Positions 11,120 to 22,668 of a stretch of DNA of 64,000 nt are shown here, piece after piece. Source of the DNA: Gari tellinella (taxonomy: Eukaryota; Mollusca; Bivalvia; Cardiida; Psammobiidae); NCBI GenBank assembly GCA_922989275.2, contig OV277867.1, forward strand, positions 2,542,001-2,606,000, written 5' to 3'. A program made the position numbers and the translations under genes. The notes under the pieces were generated by a model that worked only from the letters and a program-made list of their open reading frames with translations, was not told where the DNA came from and searched no databases. Each line of letters begins with the position of its first letter. Positions within the stretch are counted from its first letter, which is position 1.

Positions 11120-11737
11120 TAAGCCATCCTCTCTGTAAGTACTGACATTTATATCTTTACACTTTGGGATTGTTTTGTCTCGCCTGGGTTTTGTTAAGTG
11201 TATATTTTTGCAATGTCACATCTTTACATGCTAGTGCAAAAACACGCTACACAAGAGCCGGGTTTCAATCCCTGTATGAGCTAACGTTTTTCAGTCTGTT
11301 ACAAATTTGATATGATCATAAGAGTGGCAAAACGTTTAGATCCACATGCGACGCCGAGTAACTCGTTGTCTCATCTGGGCCCAAACTCTTCTTAATGACA
11401 TGTTTATTCATATTTTATTCCATAGTCATCACTGGAACTGGGTCGACGAACCGTTTGCCATAGAATAACAAAATTAACCAATTCATGTGCAGGACGTAAT
11501 CTGCTTTAAAAACTATTGTCTTCTGCATTTACTTACCATTTTAGATTTTCGCTTAATTGACTGAAGTTATATCTTAACGAGTGTCAATCAGTTTGATCCC
11601 GATGTCTGAAAAATAAACATTGTACACGCGATAAGCTGCTTAACGTTAGGTTTATTTCATTATTCAAGTATGTTTTTATTGTTGTTTTTTTGTATTTGTT
11701 TTACGGCTATTCCACAATAGAAGGTTATGGCAGACGT
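11120..11737. other. Intergenic with C-family relics
   Basis: Decayed C core near 11318-11392 (CGACGCCGAGTAACTCG), second relic 11560-11610; a B-box-like word (GGGTTTCAATCCC, about 11269) hints at an old SINE head. Confidence 0.4.
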
Positions 11738-11754
11738 ACGGAATCCTGTTAGGG

Positions 11755-13062
11755 ACATAGGCATTCGGCCCGTTGGCTATGACACTACCCCTAGCTGCTA
11801 TACCCCCCCTCCCACCACCACCACCAAACGTGGATAAAATACCCTAAAATATATCCATACATTCAATAATCATCATAAAAGAACATTTCCTGAAGTTTCG
11901 TGAAATTTAAAAAAATATTTTTTTTTGCTAATTTATAAGTAAAATAGTAAAGGCTGCCATGAAAAAGCGCCTTGCAGAAGCAACCCTCAAGTTCCCAACC
12001 CTGTCATTTTGTCAAATCTTGGACGATCTGGACAGATGATGGCTCATTGTTTACAGCAAACAGTTTTCTTTGACAATAATTGGTAAAAAATTCAAAGCAA
12101 TCGGCGAACACGCGCATGGGGACTGGAAGGGTGGGGAGACCCCTTACTCGGAAACCATCTGTCACGCAAAATTTTCCCAAACAAACGACTGGTTGCCCAG
12201 TCAAACTATTATCATTCTAGCGAAACCGAGAACCAGCTTCAAAGCAGGAAATGACGCAAAATGGATTGGTCGTATTCGAATCAGGACAACTATCGCGTTT
12301 TATGGAATAGTTGTCAACAAGTTCTATTCTAATCATCACTTGATGTTTTCCGTTGACAAAATGTTGTCAAACCATCAAATCTTTGACCACAATTTCGATT
12401 CGAGTCGGGTCAAAATTGTTGTCATCAGTAAATCTTCGCGCATTTGCTCCGCCCAGTTTTCGTTGACAACAAACTCGATGATTCGAATACGACCAATGAT
12501 CATATACGCTTGAAAACGAAAGTTATCTTGAAATTTATTTCGTAACAGAAATGCTCATTTACCGATAATTCAAAAGGTATTTATTATATATTTCAATTTC
12601 TATTAATTACCCGTACCAGGGTGTAATGCATGGTCGCAAATGCACTTGTTAATCGCCGAATGACGAAAAAGTCCAAAATTAAAGGTGAACGAAGGATTCC
12701 GATATAAGGTGCCTATCGAACTTTTTATTTCTTCACTTGTGCTCGTGTCTTGCTTGGACTGTGAGCTAACTTTCTTTGAACAGAACTGTTAAATGTAAAT
12801 AATAAGCCATCAGTTGTCAAAATCGGCCCAAAAATGACAAAATGACAAGGTTGGGAAGTTGATGGCTCTGAAAGCACATCCACCTTTTCATTGTATACAT
12901 ACATGATACGAATTTTTTTTTAATTTTTTTTAAACTTCTTGAAACTTCTTGAAACATTTGTTAAGGATGTTTGTTGAACATATGGATGTATTTTGACTCA
13001 TTTTGAAAGATTTATGGGGGGGGGGGGGGGGGGGGTCATAGCTTACGCGCCGAAAACCTGTG
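11755..13062. mobile_element. Foldback element, about 1.3 kb (first copy)
   Basis: Left arm GGCATTCGGCCCGTTGGCTA at 11760; right arm CATAGCTTACGCGCCGAAAA at 13037. Inner pairs include GGTCGTATTCGAATCA (about 12267) with TGATTCGAATACGACC (about 12478). The right half is contained in every tandem unit that follows. An internally deleted version of 330 bp lies at 62942-63271. Confidence 0.65.
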
Positions 13063-16000
13063 GTTGGTGACAACATTTTTTTCTGATTTTCAATTTTATT
13101 AAAACGCCGAAAAAAGATGCGAGAATGCAACGGTGCAGGCAAAAGGTTTTCGCGGTGGCTCGCTCGGGGGATTGCAAGGGTTGTGACGTCAAATTGCCTT
13201 GAGATGACGGAAGCATGGAATAAGTGAACAGTGTGTTATACCCCCATTCCACGAGACGGCGCTCGATGGCGATCTCCGCGCTCCGACAGAGCGCCATAGG
13301 TCGCCTCAGGATGAGGCAATCTAACGGCATTTACGATCCGATTGCGTTCAGATTACGCTCCAATGGCGATCAGTTAGCGATCTGTAAGATCCGATAGCGA
13401 CTTCAAAATGTTGTCAAACTATCAAATCTTTGACCACAATTTCGATTCGAGTCGGGTCAAAATTGTTGTCATCAGTAAATCTTCGCGCATTTGCTCCGCC
13501 CAGTTTTCGTTGACAACAAACTCGATGATTCGAATACGACCAATGATCATATACGCTTGAAAACGAAAGTTATCTTGAAATTTATTTCGTAACAGAAATG
13601 CTCATTTACCGATAATTCAAAAGGTATTTATTATATATTTCAATTTCTATTAATTACCCGTACCAGGGTGTAATGCATGGTCGCAAATGCACTTGTTAAT
13701 CGCCGAATGACGAAAAAGTCCAAAATTAAAGGTGAACGAAGGATTCCGATATAAGGTGCCTATCGAACTTTTTATTTCTTCACTTGTGCTCGTGTCTTGC
13801 TTGGACTGTGAGCTAACTTTCTTTGAACAGAACTGTTAAATGTAAATAATAAGCCATCAGTTGTCAAAATCGGCCCAAAAATGACAAAATGACAAGGTTG
13901 GGAAGTTGATGGCTCTGAAAGCACATCCACCTTTTCATTGTACACATACATGATACGAATTTTTTTTTAATTTTTTTTAAACTTCTTGAAACTTCTTGAA
14001 ACATTTGTTAAGGATGTTTGTTGAACATATGGATGTATTTTGACTCATTTTGAAAGATTTATGGGGGGGGGGGGGGGGGTCATAGCTTACGCGCCGAAAA
14101 CCTGTGGTTGGTGACAACATTTTTTTCTGATTTTCAATTTTATTAAAACGCCGAAAAAAGATGCGAGAATGCAACGGTGCAGGCAAAAGGTTTTCGCGGT
14201 GGCTCGCTCGGGGGATTGCAAGGGTTGTGACGTCAAATTGCCTTGAGATGACGGAAGCATGGAATAAGTGAACAGTGTGTTATACCCCCATTCCACGAGA
14301 CGGCGCTCGATGGCGATCTCCGCGCTCCGACAGAGCGCCATAGGTCGCCTCAGGATGAGGCAATCTAACGGCATTTACGATCCGATTGCGTTCAGATTAC
14401 GCTCCAATGGCGATCAGTTAGCGATCTGTAAGATCCGATAGCGACTTCAAAATGTTGTCAAACCATCAAATCTTTGACCACAATTTCGATTCGAGTCGGG
14501 TCAAAATTGTTGTCATCAGTAAATCTTCGCGCATTTGCTCCGCCCAGTTTTCGTTGACAACAAACTCGATGATTCGAATACGACCAATGATCATATACGC
14601 TTGAAAACGAAAGTTATCTTGAAATTTATTTCGTAACAGAAATGCTCATTTACCGATAATTCAAAAGGTATTTATTATATATTTCAATTTCTATTAATTA
14701 CCCGTACCAGGGTGTAATGCATGGTCGCAAATGCACTTGTTAATCGCCGAATGACGAAAAAGTCCAAAATTAAAGGTGAACGAAGGATTCCGATATAAGG
14801 TGCCTATCGAACTTTTTATTTCTTCACTTGTGCTCGTGTCTTGCTTGGACTGTGAGCTAACTTTCTTTGAACAGAACTGTTAAATGTAAATAATAAGCCA
14901 TCAGTTGTCAAAATCGGCCCAAAAATGACAAAATGACAAGGTTGGGAAGTTGATGGCTCTGAAAGCACATCCACCTTTTCATTGTATACATACATGATAC
15001 GAATTTTTTTTTAATTTTTTTTAAACTTCTTGAAACTTCTTGAAACATTTGTTAAGGATGTTTGTTGAACATATGGATGTATTTTGACTCATTTTGAAAG
15101 ATTTATGGGGGGGGGGGGGGGGGTCATAGCTTACGCGCCGAAAACCTGTGGTTGGTGACAACATTTTTTTCTGATTTTCAATTTTATTAAAACGCCGAAA
15201 AAAGATGCGAGAATGCAACGGTGCAGGCAAAAGGTTTTCGCGGTGGCTCGCTCGGGGGATTGCAAGGGTTGTGACGTCAAATTGCCTTGAGATGACGGAA
15301 GCATGGAATAAGTGAACAGTGTGTTATACCCCCATTCCACGAGACGGCGCTCGATGGCGATCTCCGCGCTCCGACAGAGCGCCATAGGTCGCCTCAGGAT
15401 GAGGCAATCTAACGGCATTTACGATCCGATTGCGTTCAGATTACGCTCCAATGGCGATCAGTTAGCGATCTGTAAGATCCGATAGCGACTTCAAAATGTT
15501 GTCAAACCATCAAATCTTTGACCACAATTTCGATTCGAGTCGGGTCAAAATTGTTGTCATCAGTAAATCTTCGCGCATTTGCTCCGCCCAGTTTTCGTTG
15601 ACAACAAACTCGATGATTCGAATACGACCAATGATCATATACGCTTGAAAACGAAAGTTATCTTGAAATTTATTTCGTAACAGAAATGCTCATTTACCGA
15701 TAATTCAAAAGGTATTTATTATATATTTCAATTTCTATTAATTACCCGTACCAGGGTGTAATGCATGGTCGCAAATGCACTTGTTAATCGCCGAATGACG
15801 AAAAAGTCCAAAATTAAAGGTGAACGAAGGATTCCGATATAAGGTGCCTATCGAACTTTTTATTTCTTCACTTGTGCTCGTGTCTTGCTTGGACTGTGAG
15901 CTAACTTTCTTTGAACAGAACTGTTAAATGTAAATAATAAGCCATCAGTTGTCAAAATCGGCCCAAAAATGACAAAATGACAAGGTTGGGAAGTTGATGG

Positions 16001-16150
16001 CTCTGAAAGCACATCCACCTTTTCATTGTATACATACATGATACGAATTTTTTTTTAATTTTTTTTAAACTTCTTGAAACTTCTTGAAACATTTGTTAAG
16101 GATGTTTGTTGAACATATGGATGTATTTTGACTCATTTTGAAAGATTTAT

Positions 16151-16181
<31 letters not shown>

Positions 16182-16550
16182 CATAGCTTACGCGCCGAAA
16201 ACCTGTGGTTGGTGACAACATTTTTTTCTGATTTTCAATTTTATTAAAACGCCGAAAAAAGATGCGAGAATGCAACGGTGCAGGCAAAAGGTTTTCGCGG
16301 TGGCTCGCTCGGGGGATTGCAAGGGTTGTGACGTCAAATTGCCTTGAGATGACGGAAGCATGGAATAAGTGAACAGTGTGTTATACCCCCATTCCACGAG
16401 ACGGCGCTCGATGGCGATCTCCGCGCTCCGACAGAGCGCCATAGGTCGCCTCAGGATGAGGCAATCTAACGGCATTTACGATCCGATTGCGTTCAGATTA
16501 CGCTCCAATGGCGATCAGTTAGCGATCTGTAAGATCCGATAGCGACTTCA
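12361..16550. repeat. Tandem array, four units of about 1044 bp
   Basis: Units: 12361-13407, 13408-14451, 14452-15495, 15496-16550. They are almost identical; unit 2 differs at about 13418 and 13943. The main variation is a G run of 20, 17, 17 and 30. Each unit holds the right half of the foldback, a spacer with AAAAAAGATGCGAGAATGC, and the first about 170 bp of the TIR element at 16384. Unit 4 continues without a break into the intact element, so the duplication spans the junction of two elements. The 95-residue ORF repeated in each unit lies over foldback and TIR sequence and is not a gene. Confidence 0.92.
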
Positions 16551-17520
16551 TGGTCATTGGTCGCCACCCAATTCATATAAATGTTGCGCTCTTGTATGAT
16601 CAGATTGCGCTCCGTTGGCGCTCCATTGGCGCTCAAAGGCGACTAAAATGCGATCTATTGCGCTCTATTGGCACTCCGATGGCGACCACTGCGACCGATG
16701 GCGCTCAAAAGAGATCCGATAGCGATGTCGGCGACCGATTGAGATCCATTACCGCTCTGTTAGCGCTCTACTTGATTTGATTAGGGAGATATTCTATGAA
16801 GACCTGTGGCGCTCTGCCGCACTCATTCGTTTTAAATTCGCTAGCAGATATTTAGGCAAATAGCCATACATATAGCTGCTTTCTTTTTGACTTGTGTCCA
16901 CTCAATGCAGTAACATAGTAATGCAGACGATTCCTATAAGAGCTTTCTGCATTGCGTTCGTACTGCCACAAGTCACTTAGAAATCTGTGTTTTTTTCATT
17001 TAATAGTTACTACAAATGATCTAACGCACACCAAAATCAATGTTAAACGCCATTATATTAACACACTTTTCGGTATCATCATTGTATGGGTGTATAACAG
17101 TTTGGATCCGGATGAGACGTCGAGTTACATCATGCAATTTGGATATATTGATAGAAAATACTATCGGGTATTTTAAAATGCAGAGACTCACTATCAGATC
17201 GTCACGGAGCGCGAAGTATCTACTGATTTGCTTTGTTGGATGATGGTGGCGCTCTAAGGTGATCCGATAGCGCTCTAGTTACGATCTTGGCGATCAAGTA
17301 GCGTTCCGATGGCGACTTAGGCGATCAATTAGCGATCTGATGGCGTTCTGGCCGGAGCGCCACGGATCTTTGTGCAGGGGAGTAAACCGACGGCGACCTT
17401 GGCGATCATGGAGATCAGATAGCGACCCATTTGCGCCCAGGTAGCGCTCCTGGCGACCTCGGCGCTCTGCGTGGCGACCTGCGGCGCTCCATAGATCGCC
17501 GTCTCGTGGAATGGGGGTAT
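16384..17520. mobile_element. TIR element filled with GCGCTC-ATGGCGA short repeats
   Basis: TACCCCCATTCCACGAGACG at the left and its complement ending GGGGGTA at 17520 are terminal inverted repeats of about 24 bp, with TA at both ends. The inside is a degenerate array of 9-12-bp words (GCGCTCCGATGGCGACC and variants) in both subterminal zones, with a less repetitive centre (16790-17220) that contains a C-family relic. No transposase is present. TA target and subterminal arrays suggest a non-autonomous DNA transposon. Confidence 0.7.
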
Positions 17521-18660
17521 TAGTTTTTTCATGGTTTTGTTCAATTAAACGATATATTCACAGGTTTTTAAGGCATCTGATTGGCCGAGAGCTCCAAGCC
17601 ATGTGCTAATGAATCTTAATCACAAAATAATCTCCTTGACAATGCTTCAGTTTTGCATCTTCACATGAATGTTACATATCTGTTTCTAAATCGTAAGTGA
17701 GAATCAACCGCATATAAAAACTTAGAACATTTTCATTTGGACTACAAATATTGCATTTTAAGGTTGCTAACTCTTTACTGGGAACTGATAGATCTATAGA
17801 CACCCGTATCGCCCTTAATTATTCAATCGTTACATATCTGGTTTTGTAACGTATCTGTTCATGTTTATCAATTCTGTACGCGTAAGGATGAATTTACGCC
17901 TCGACCTCTCTATATTTCTCTCGGAAATAGTAACAGGGAAGATTTTAATTGCAGAGTAAGTACACGCATGTCACACGATTATAAGATAGATTAAAATGTG
18001 TTGGAAGTCGTAACGTATAGATCTGTTCTTCAACATATATTTTCTGCTATCTCTAATCGTTGAATGTGCAATATTCTAATAATACATTGTTTCTGATGTG
18101 TTTAAGTATTTGTTTTCAGTTTCTTTACTCTCTGTGCCAGTTATTAAAACCACATAGCAGTTGGAAAACAGTATTCAAGTACTTTACTGAATCTGACAAT
18201 GTCGCTGTAACGTATCTGTTCGAAATCCTGTAGACAAAGATCTGTGGGCATTTGTGATTTTGTTTTAGGGTTTGGACAAGCAAAAGTAAGCATTTACAGA
18301 CAGGTTATGAGAAACTGTAAAAAAACAAACATATTTTTTGTTGTCAATAATATCGTACATGTAGATAGATTACAGCACCATGTTCTTATAGCCCATGTTA
18401 GTGGCGACAGGACTTTTTACCCTTATAGTGGACACTTTGGATACCATGAAATAGACAAAAACAATGACACCATCAAAAACATATTATGGTTGTAGATCGG
18501 CGACTCCTTGTATCTATGAGAAATAATATCAAGGCATATCGTCGTAATCTATCCGTTTAAGGTGCCTACGATACTCTTTATTTTGGAATACTAGCCTAGC
18601 CTAGCTTATATCTGTATGAAGAATTTAGAATACTATAGGATTTGACGTCAAATAGTACCC
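17521..18660. other. Unique-looking DNA, no gene recognised
   Basis: A word close to GTAACGTATCTGTTC recurs at about 17671, 17828, 17846, 18010 and 18207. An 83-codon ORF at 18244 has no recognisable features. Confidence 0.4.
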
Positions 18661-18663
18661 AAA

Positions 18664-18712
18664 AAAAGATGCGAGAATGCACCCTCGCACTCTCGCATCT
18701 TTTTTCGGCGTT
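18664..18712. repeat. Hairpin AAAAAGATGCGAGA
   Basis: AAAAAAAGATGCGAGA .. CTCGCATCTTTTTT around a GCACCCTCGC centre; the same arm word is present once in each 1044-bp unit. Confidence 0.7.
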
Positions 18713-18769
18713 TTACTAAAATTGAAAATCAGAAAAATAGTTGGCCCTAACAGGATTCCATACAGAGGC

Positions 18770-19185
18770 ACTTGGGGCAAAAGAAGGTTCAGACAGGTGA
18801 CATTTCCGCATTTGGTAGATTAAAGAAGACGGCAAAGAAAAGGTTTAAGCAGATGGCCTTTTTGCAGGTCTAAAACAGATAGCATTTTGGTAAAGGCAGG
18901 TCACATTTTAACGGTTAAAACAGGCGACATTTTGGCAACCAACAGCATTTTGGCAGTGGAAGGTTAAACAGACGGCATTTTGGCAATGGAAAGTTAATCA
19001 TACCCTTATTTGGCAATGGTGTGTTAAAACATACATTTTGGCTTTGGAAGGTAAAATTAGTCGACATTTTGACAATGGAAGGTTAAAGCAGACGGCTTTG
19101 GGCAATGGGAATGTTAAGTCAGACGAACTATTAGCAACGGGATGGTTAGAACAGACGGCAATTTGGAAATGAAAGGTTTAATCTG
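18770..19185. repeat. Degenerate tandem repeat, about 30 bp
   Basis: About a dozen diverged units of the type GGCAATGGAAGGTTAAA then CAGACGGCATTTT. Confidence 0.7.
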
Positions 19186-19452
19186 ACTGCATGGCAATCA
19201 GAACCATACGTCCTTTCCGTACTAGGTGTGAAAGTAAAAGCAGACGGCGCTGTGACGGATAAAAAGTTAATCAGTATGACATTTGATGTAGTACTACATA
19301 TGTATTCTATTCTATTGTGCAAGCACATGCAACTGTATTTGAAATTCAAATTAAAAATAACCCAAGGTATCCTGACTATGAATATCATGCACTAATTACC
19401 ATATCATTACCAACTTCCTGAATTGTAATTAATCAACCTGTAACTGAGATTG

Positions 19453-19701
19453 TACAGTGGATAATCTGTTATTCTTTCCCGTTTAAACGCAAACGTACGC
19501 AAAAGCAAAGCACTAAACATAGAAAAGTGCAACCTTTGGACAATTCTGATAATTCTTGTTTATCTTGGTGGCAAACAGTTTGGAGCCTGATCAGACGCCG
19601 GGTTACCCGGCGTCTGATCTGGCTCCAAACTGTTTGCACTGCAAATAATAGTTTTAGCGTAAACGCGTTTATTGGGAAAGAATAACAGATTATCCACTGT
19701 A
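19453..19701 (+). mobile_element. Family A MITE
   Basis: Complete; ends TACAGTGGATAATCTG and CAGATTATCCACTGTA carry the same matching change (GATAA instead of GAGAA), so both ends co-evolved. Confidence 0.9.
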
Positions 19702-19878
19702 CATTGGCGAAGACGTTAATATTTCCCGTTTAAACGAAATTAAACTTAAACGTAAATCCAACATTGAAAGTCATAACAGAGTGATATTAAAAAATAGATG
19801 TCGACTGACCTTCAGCTTAAACGTATGCAGCGTTCGTAAGGCATCTTTTCGCAAGAAAGATTATTATTTTAATCCATG

Positions 19879-20060
19879 TTAATCCATTCACTGCCTTGCC
19901 CAGGGTACAATAGTTATTTGCAATCAATTTAGATCCTGATCAGATGCTTGACACTCGTTTCAACACATTTTACGGCAAAGTACCTAAAATTTAGATTTAA
20001 CACAAACGTGCAGACAATAAATGTTTGAAATTGATGACGTCATGGCAACGAAGGGGTTAA
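19879..20060. mobile_element. Family C MITE, core deleted
   Basis: TTAATCCATTCACTGCC start and GGCAACGAAGGGGTTAA end. The hairpin is reduced to one partial arm. Confidence 0.75.
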
Positions 20061-20194
20061 GCGGTCATGTATTATATGTGTCAAATGTACCATTTCTTCT
20101 TCTTTACAGGAAGCGGGGTAAATATTCTGGACACTTGGTAAAAATGGATTGCTGGTAGACAATGAGATAAAGTAACTGTATTAGCAAGGGAGAT

Positions 20195-20760
20195 ATCAAT
20201 GTTTGGATACAAGTCATCACGTACCCAAACCAAAACCTACCCACACATTGGTCAAAAAGTACTCAAAATGTTTCCATGGTCAAAACGTACACAAACCAAA
20301 ACAAAAATAAATATTGAAGTAAATACAGAAAAACATCTCTATAACGACCACAAAAGTATGTTAATTATGAGATGTTTAAGGCAGATGACTGCTTTAAGCT
20401 GTCACCTGACTTTTATACAATCAATTATACCACTTTTTAGCGGCCGTAATACAGAGGTTTTACTGTAATGTATATATGGGTACGTTTTGACCCTGTGCTG
20501 TGGATTCATTGTCATAGGTGATTCTTTTGTATACTTCACATACCTGAAAGGAAGGCATGTCGATGGTTTTGATCCAATGTACTACCTCGCAGCGAATAAT
20601 ATAAGCCGAAATCATCTTCCGGAAATAATTCCTCATCAGCATCATATCATCTAATTCATCGGCGCTATATGACATATTCTGTGTCGCAATGCCATAAACC
20701 CCAACTCATCTACCCATTAATACGTTTTGGTTTGGGTACGTTTGGACCAGATACAAAAAT
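20195..20760. repeat. Inverted repeat enclosing a half F element
   Basis: GTACCCAAACCAAAAC (20220) is inverted at about 20725 (GTTTTGGTTTGGGTAC). Between them lies the right half of a family F MITE (about 20380-20468, ending GAGGTTTTACTGTA). Confidence 0.55.
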
Positions 20761-20769
20761 AATATAACA

Positions 20770-21225
20770 ATGGTGGTACATGTAGCAAGGGGAGTTCAAT
20801 GTTGGTAAGCAAAGAGACAACGTGACTGTGGTACAGTGGAGAATCTGTTATTCTTTCCCGTTTAAACGCAAACGTACGCAAACGCAAAGCACTAAAACGT
20901 AGAAAAGACCAACTTTTGGACAATTCTGATATTTCATGTTTATCTTGGTGGCAAACAGTTTGGAGCCTGATCAGACGCCGGGTTACCCGGCGTCTGATCT
21001 GGCTCCGAACTGTTTGCACTGCAAATAATAGTTTTAGCGTAAACGCGTTTATTGGGAAAGAATAACAGATTCTCCACTGTAGCAAGGGAGATAATATATA
21101 ACGATGGTGATAGCAAGGGAAATAACAATGTTGGTAGCAAGGAGGGGCGTACAATGTTGTTAGACAGGGCGATTTAGTGGCGGTGACAGTAATGCGGGAG
21201 ATAATACTGTCGGTAGCAAGGAAGT
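20770..21225. repeat. Degenerate GTAGCAAGGGAGATAA repeat, split by a family A MITE
   Basis: Diverged units of about 30 bp (GGTAGCAAGGGAGATAACAA) before and after the A element at 20832-21081. Confidence 0.6.
20832..21081 (+). mobile_element. Family A MITE
   Basis: Complete. Its position inside the GTAGCAAGG repeat gives clean edges: TA then CAGTGGAGAA .. TTCTCCACTG then TA, so TA is the target duplication. Confidence 0.92.
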
Positions 21226-21301
21226 GGGTCTCTAGGACCGGAATCAACTGATAAAAAGGCCTTCTTCGATGTATGATTTATTACAAATGTGTTCAATGCA
21301 A

Positions 21302-21468
21302 ACATTATAATGTGAAAAATAACAATGTATTCAAGCATTAAAATGTGAAAAAAAACAATGTATTCAAGCATTATAATGTGAAAAATAACAATGTATTAAA
21401 GCATTATAATGTGAAAAATAACAATGTATTCAAGCATTATTATGTGAAAAATAACAATGTTTTAAATA
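21302..21468. repeat. 33-bp tandem repeat, 5 units
   Basis: Unit CATTATAATGTGAAAAATAA plus CAATGTATTCAAG. The period is a multiple of three, which creates a repetitive spurious ORF. Confidence 0.85.
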
Positions 21469-21563
21469 CAAATGTAGATACATCACATGCAAAATACATT
21501 TTAAATACTCAAACAATGTCGTTTGCAAACAGTTCCAAATTTACTGTCTGTGCCATTTCAACT

Positions 21564-21813
21564 TAACTCATTGAGTCCTAGTGACGCATATATGCGTCCT
21601 TTACAAAATGTGTATATGTGAAGAGTACACTTGTTCTATGCACACAGTGAAGTTCCTGATCAGAGGGCTTCCACAGGAGCCCTCTAATCAGGGACTTCAC
21701 TGTTTGTCATTTTGCGGTTTATTAAAAAAAACAAACCTAAATAGTCTAAAATGTACCAGCCTTTATTGTAAAGTGGATTTGTCCATTGGAAGTTTCAGGG
21801 GATAATGAGTTAA
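21564..21813. mobile_element. Family G MITE, complete
   Basis: TTAACTCATTGAGTCCTAG start, GGGGATAATGAGTTAA end, TTAA flanks. Core GAAGTTCCTGATCAGAGG .. CTAATCAGGGACTTC. Confidence 0.82.
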
Positions 21814-22057
21814 TCATCAATACGTAAAGGGATACATTATGTCGATATACAACCAACGCCGATAACTCGAATTTCACTTAAGTCGAATTTAACCGAATTT
21901 AACCGTATTTCATCAATTGAATTTCGATAACTAGAACAAGTCTAACATATCCGTATTTCAAATAGTTAAAACCTGGTTAAGCCATGCTTTAACTTTGACA
22001 TACGAATATATTGGACTCAAGCGAGTACAAGATACTGGTTGAAAATTGTCCGGCTAG

Positions 22058-22160
22058 ATCTAGCCCGATTAGTAGAGCGTCGGTTTTGTAAATTTGTGTT
22101 GCTTTCTGCGCACGGGTTCGAATCCCGACCGAGCTGATTAAAGCCCTGCTGGTGCTGATG
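22058..22160 (+). mobile_element. tRNA-derived SINE head
   Basis: A-box-like GATTAGTAGAGCG and B box GGGTTCGAATCCC with a closing GACCGAGCT arm. Anticodon region is not a clean 7-nt loop, so this is SINE-like rather than a functional tRNA. Confidence 0.5.
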
Positions 22161-22252
22161 TTTGTACGGTTTTTTTAGATCATCTGGAACGCAGTGCCAA
22201 GGTCAGCTATGATTTGTAAACATGTATTTATAATTACAGAAAAACAAGTTTG

Positions 22253-22333
22253 CGGTCGACGGGATTCAAACCTCTGATCCCATGTTTCGCAGTACCAAAC
22301 GTTGCACACGTTATACACTAGGCCATTAAGTAT
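22253..22333 (-). mobile_element. tRNA-derived SINE head
   Basis: Minus strand: GGCCTAGTGTATAA (A-box region) and GAGGTTTGAATCCCGTCG (B-box region). Confidence 0.5.
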
Positions 22334-22377
22334 ATATATGCTACTCGATTTGCTTTTTAAATATATGTGATTTCGAT

Positions 22378-22668
22378 TACAGTACTGAACCTTATTAAAT
22401 TAAATTGATAATCGCAAGCGAATTGCCATCGAATTGCCAGCGAATTGCCATCGAATCGGGCGCTTCAAAAAACAAATCCTACTTTTGAATATTTTTACGC
22501 GAAGACATATTTGCGAACATTTGTGAGATACACCATTCAAGAAAACTTACCCGAGTTTAAAGTTAGTATTTTGAATCGCAAGCTAATTGCCATCGAATTG
22601 CAAGCGAATTGTCATCGAATTGCAAGCGAATCGCAAAAATTGTTAATTTAATAAGGTTCAGTACTGTA
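22378..22668. mobile_element. TIR element filled with CGAATTGC short repeats
   Basis: TACAGTACTGAACCTTATTA at the left and the exact complement at the right (about 24 bp), TA at both ends. Each subterminal zone has an array of 10-11-bp words (GCGAATTGCCATCGAATTGC). No coding capacity. Confidence 0.8.

Larger units (their letters stand above)
11738..18763. repeat. Composite repeat block bracketed by an inverted 15-bp word
   Basis: GGAATCCTGTTAGGG (11740-11754) and its complement CCCTAACAGGATTCC (18745-18759) enclose a foldback, the 1044-bp array, a TIR element and about 1.1 kb of unique-looking DNA. Whether the pair marks the ends of one unit is inference. Confidence 0.4.

Noticed and set aside
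12070..12513. 147-codon plus-strand ORF
   Set aside because: Lies over the centre of a foldback palindrome; no recognisable domain and no splice context.
13043..16475. Repeated 95-residue ORF (MPLDCLILRR...) in each 1044-bp unit
   Set aside because: It runs across foldback and TIR-element sequence; identical copies follow from the tandem duplication and no coding features are seen.
20717..21247. 176-codon ORF containing VWSQIRRRVTRRL-type peptide
   Set aside because: Shadow of a family A MITE and flanking repeats; the same peptide recurs at every A copy.
22071..22136. Functional tRNA gene
   Set aside because: A and B boxes are present, but the arms pair imperfectly and the anticodon region is not a clean loop; SINE head is more likely.
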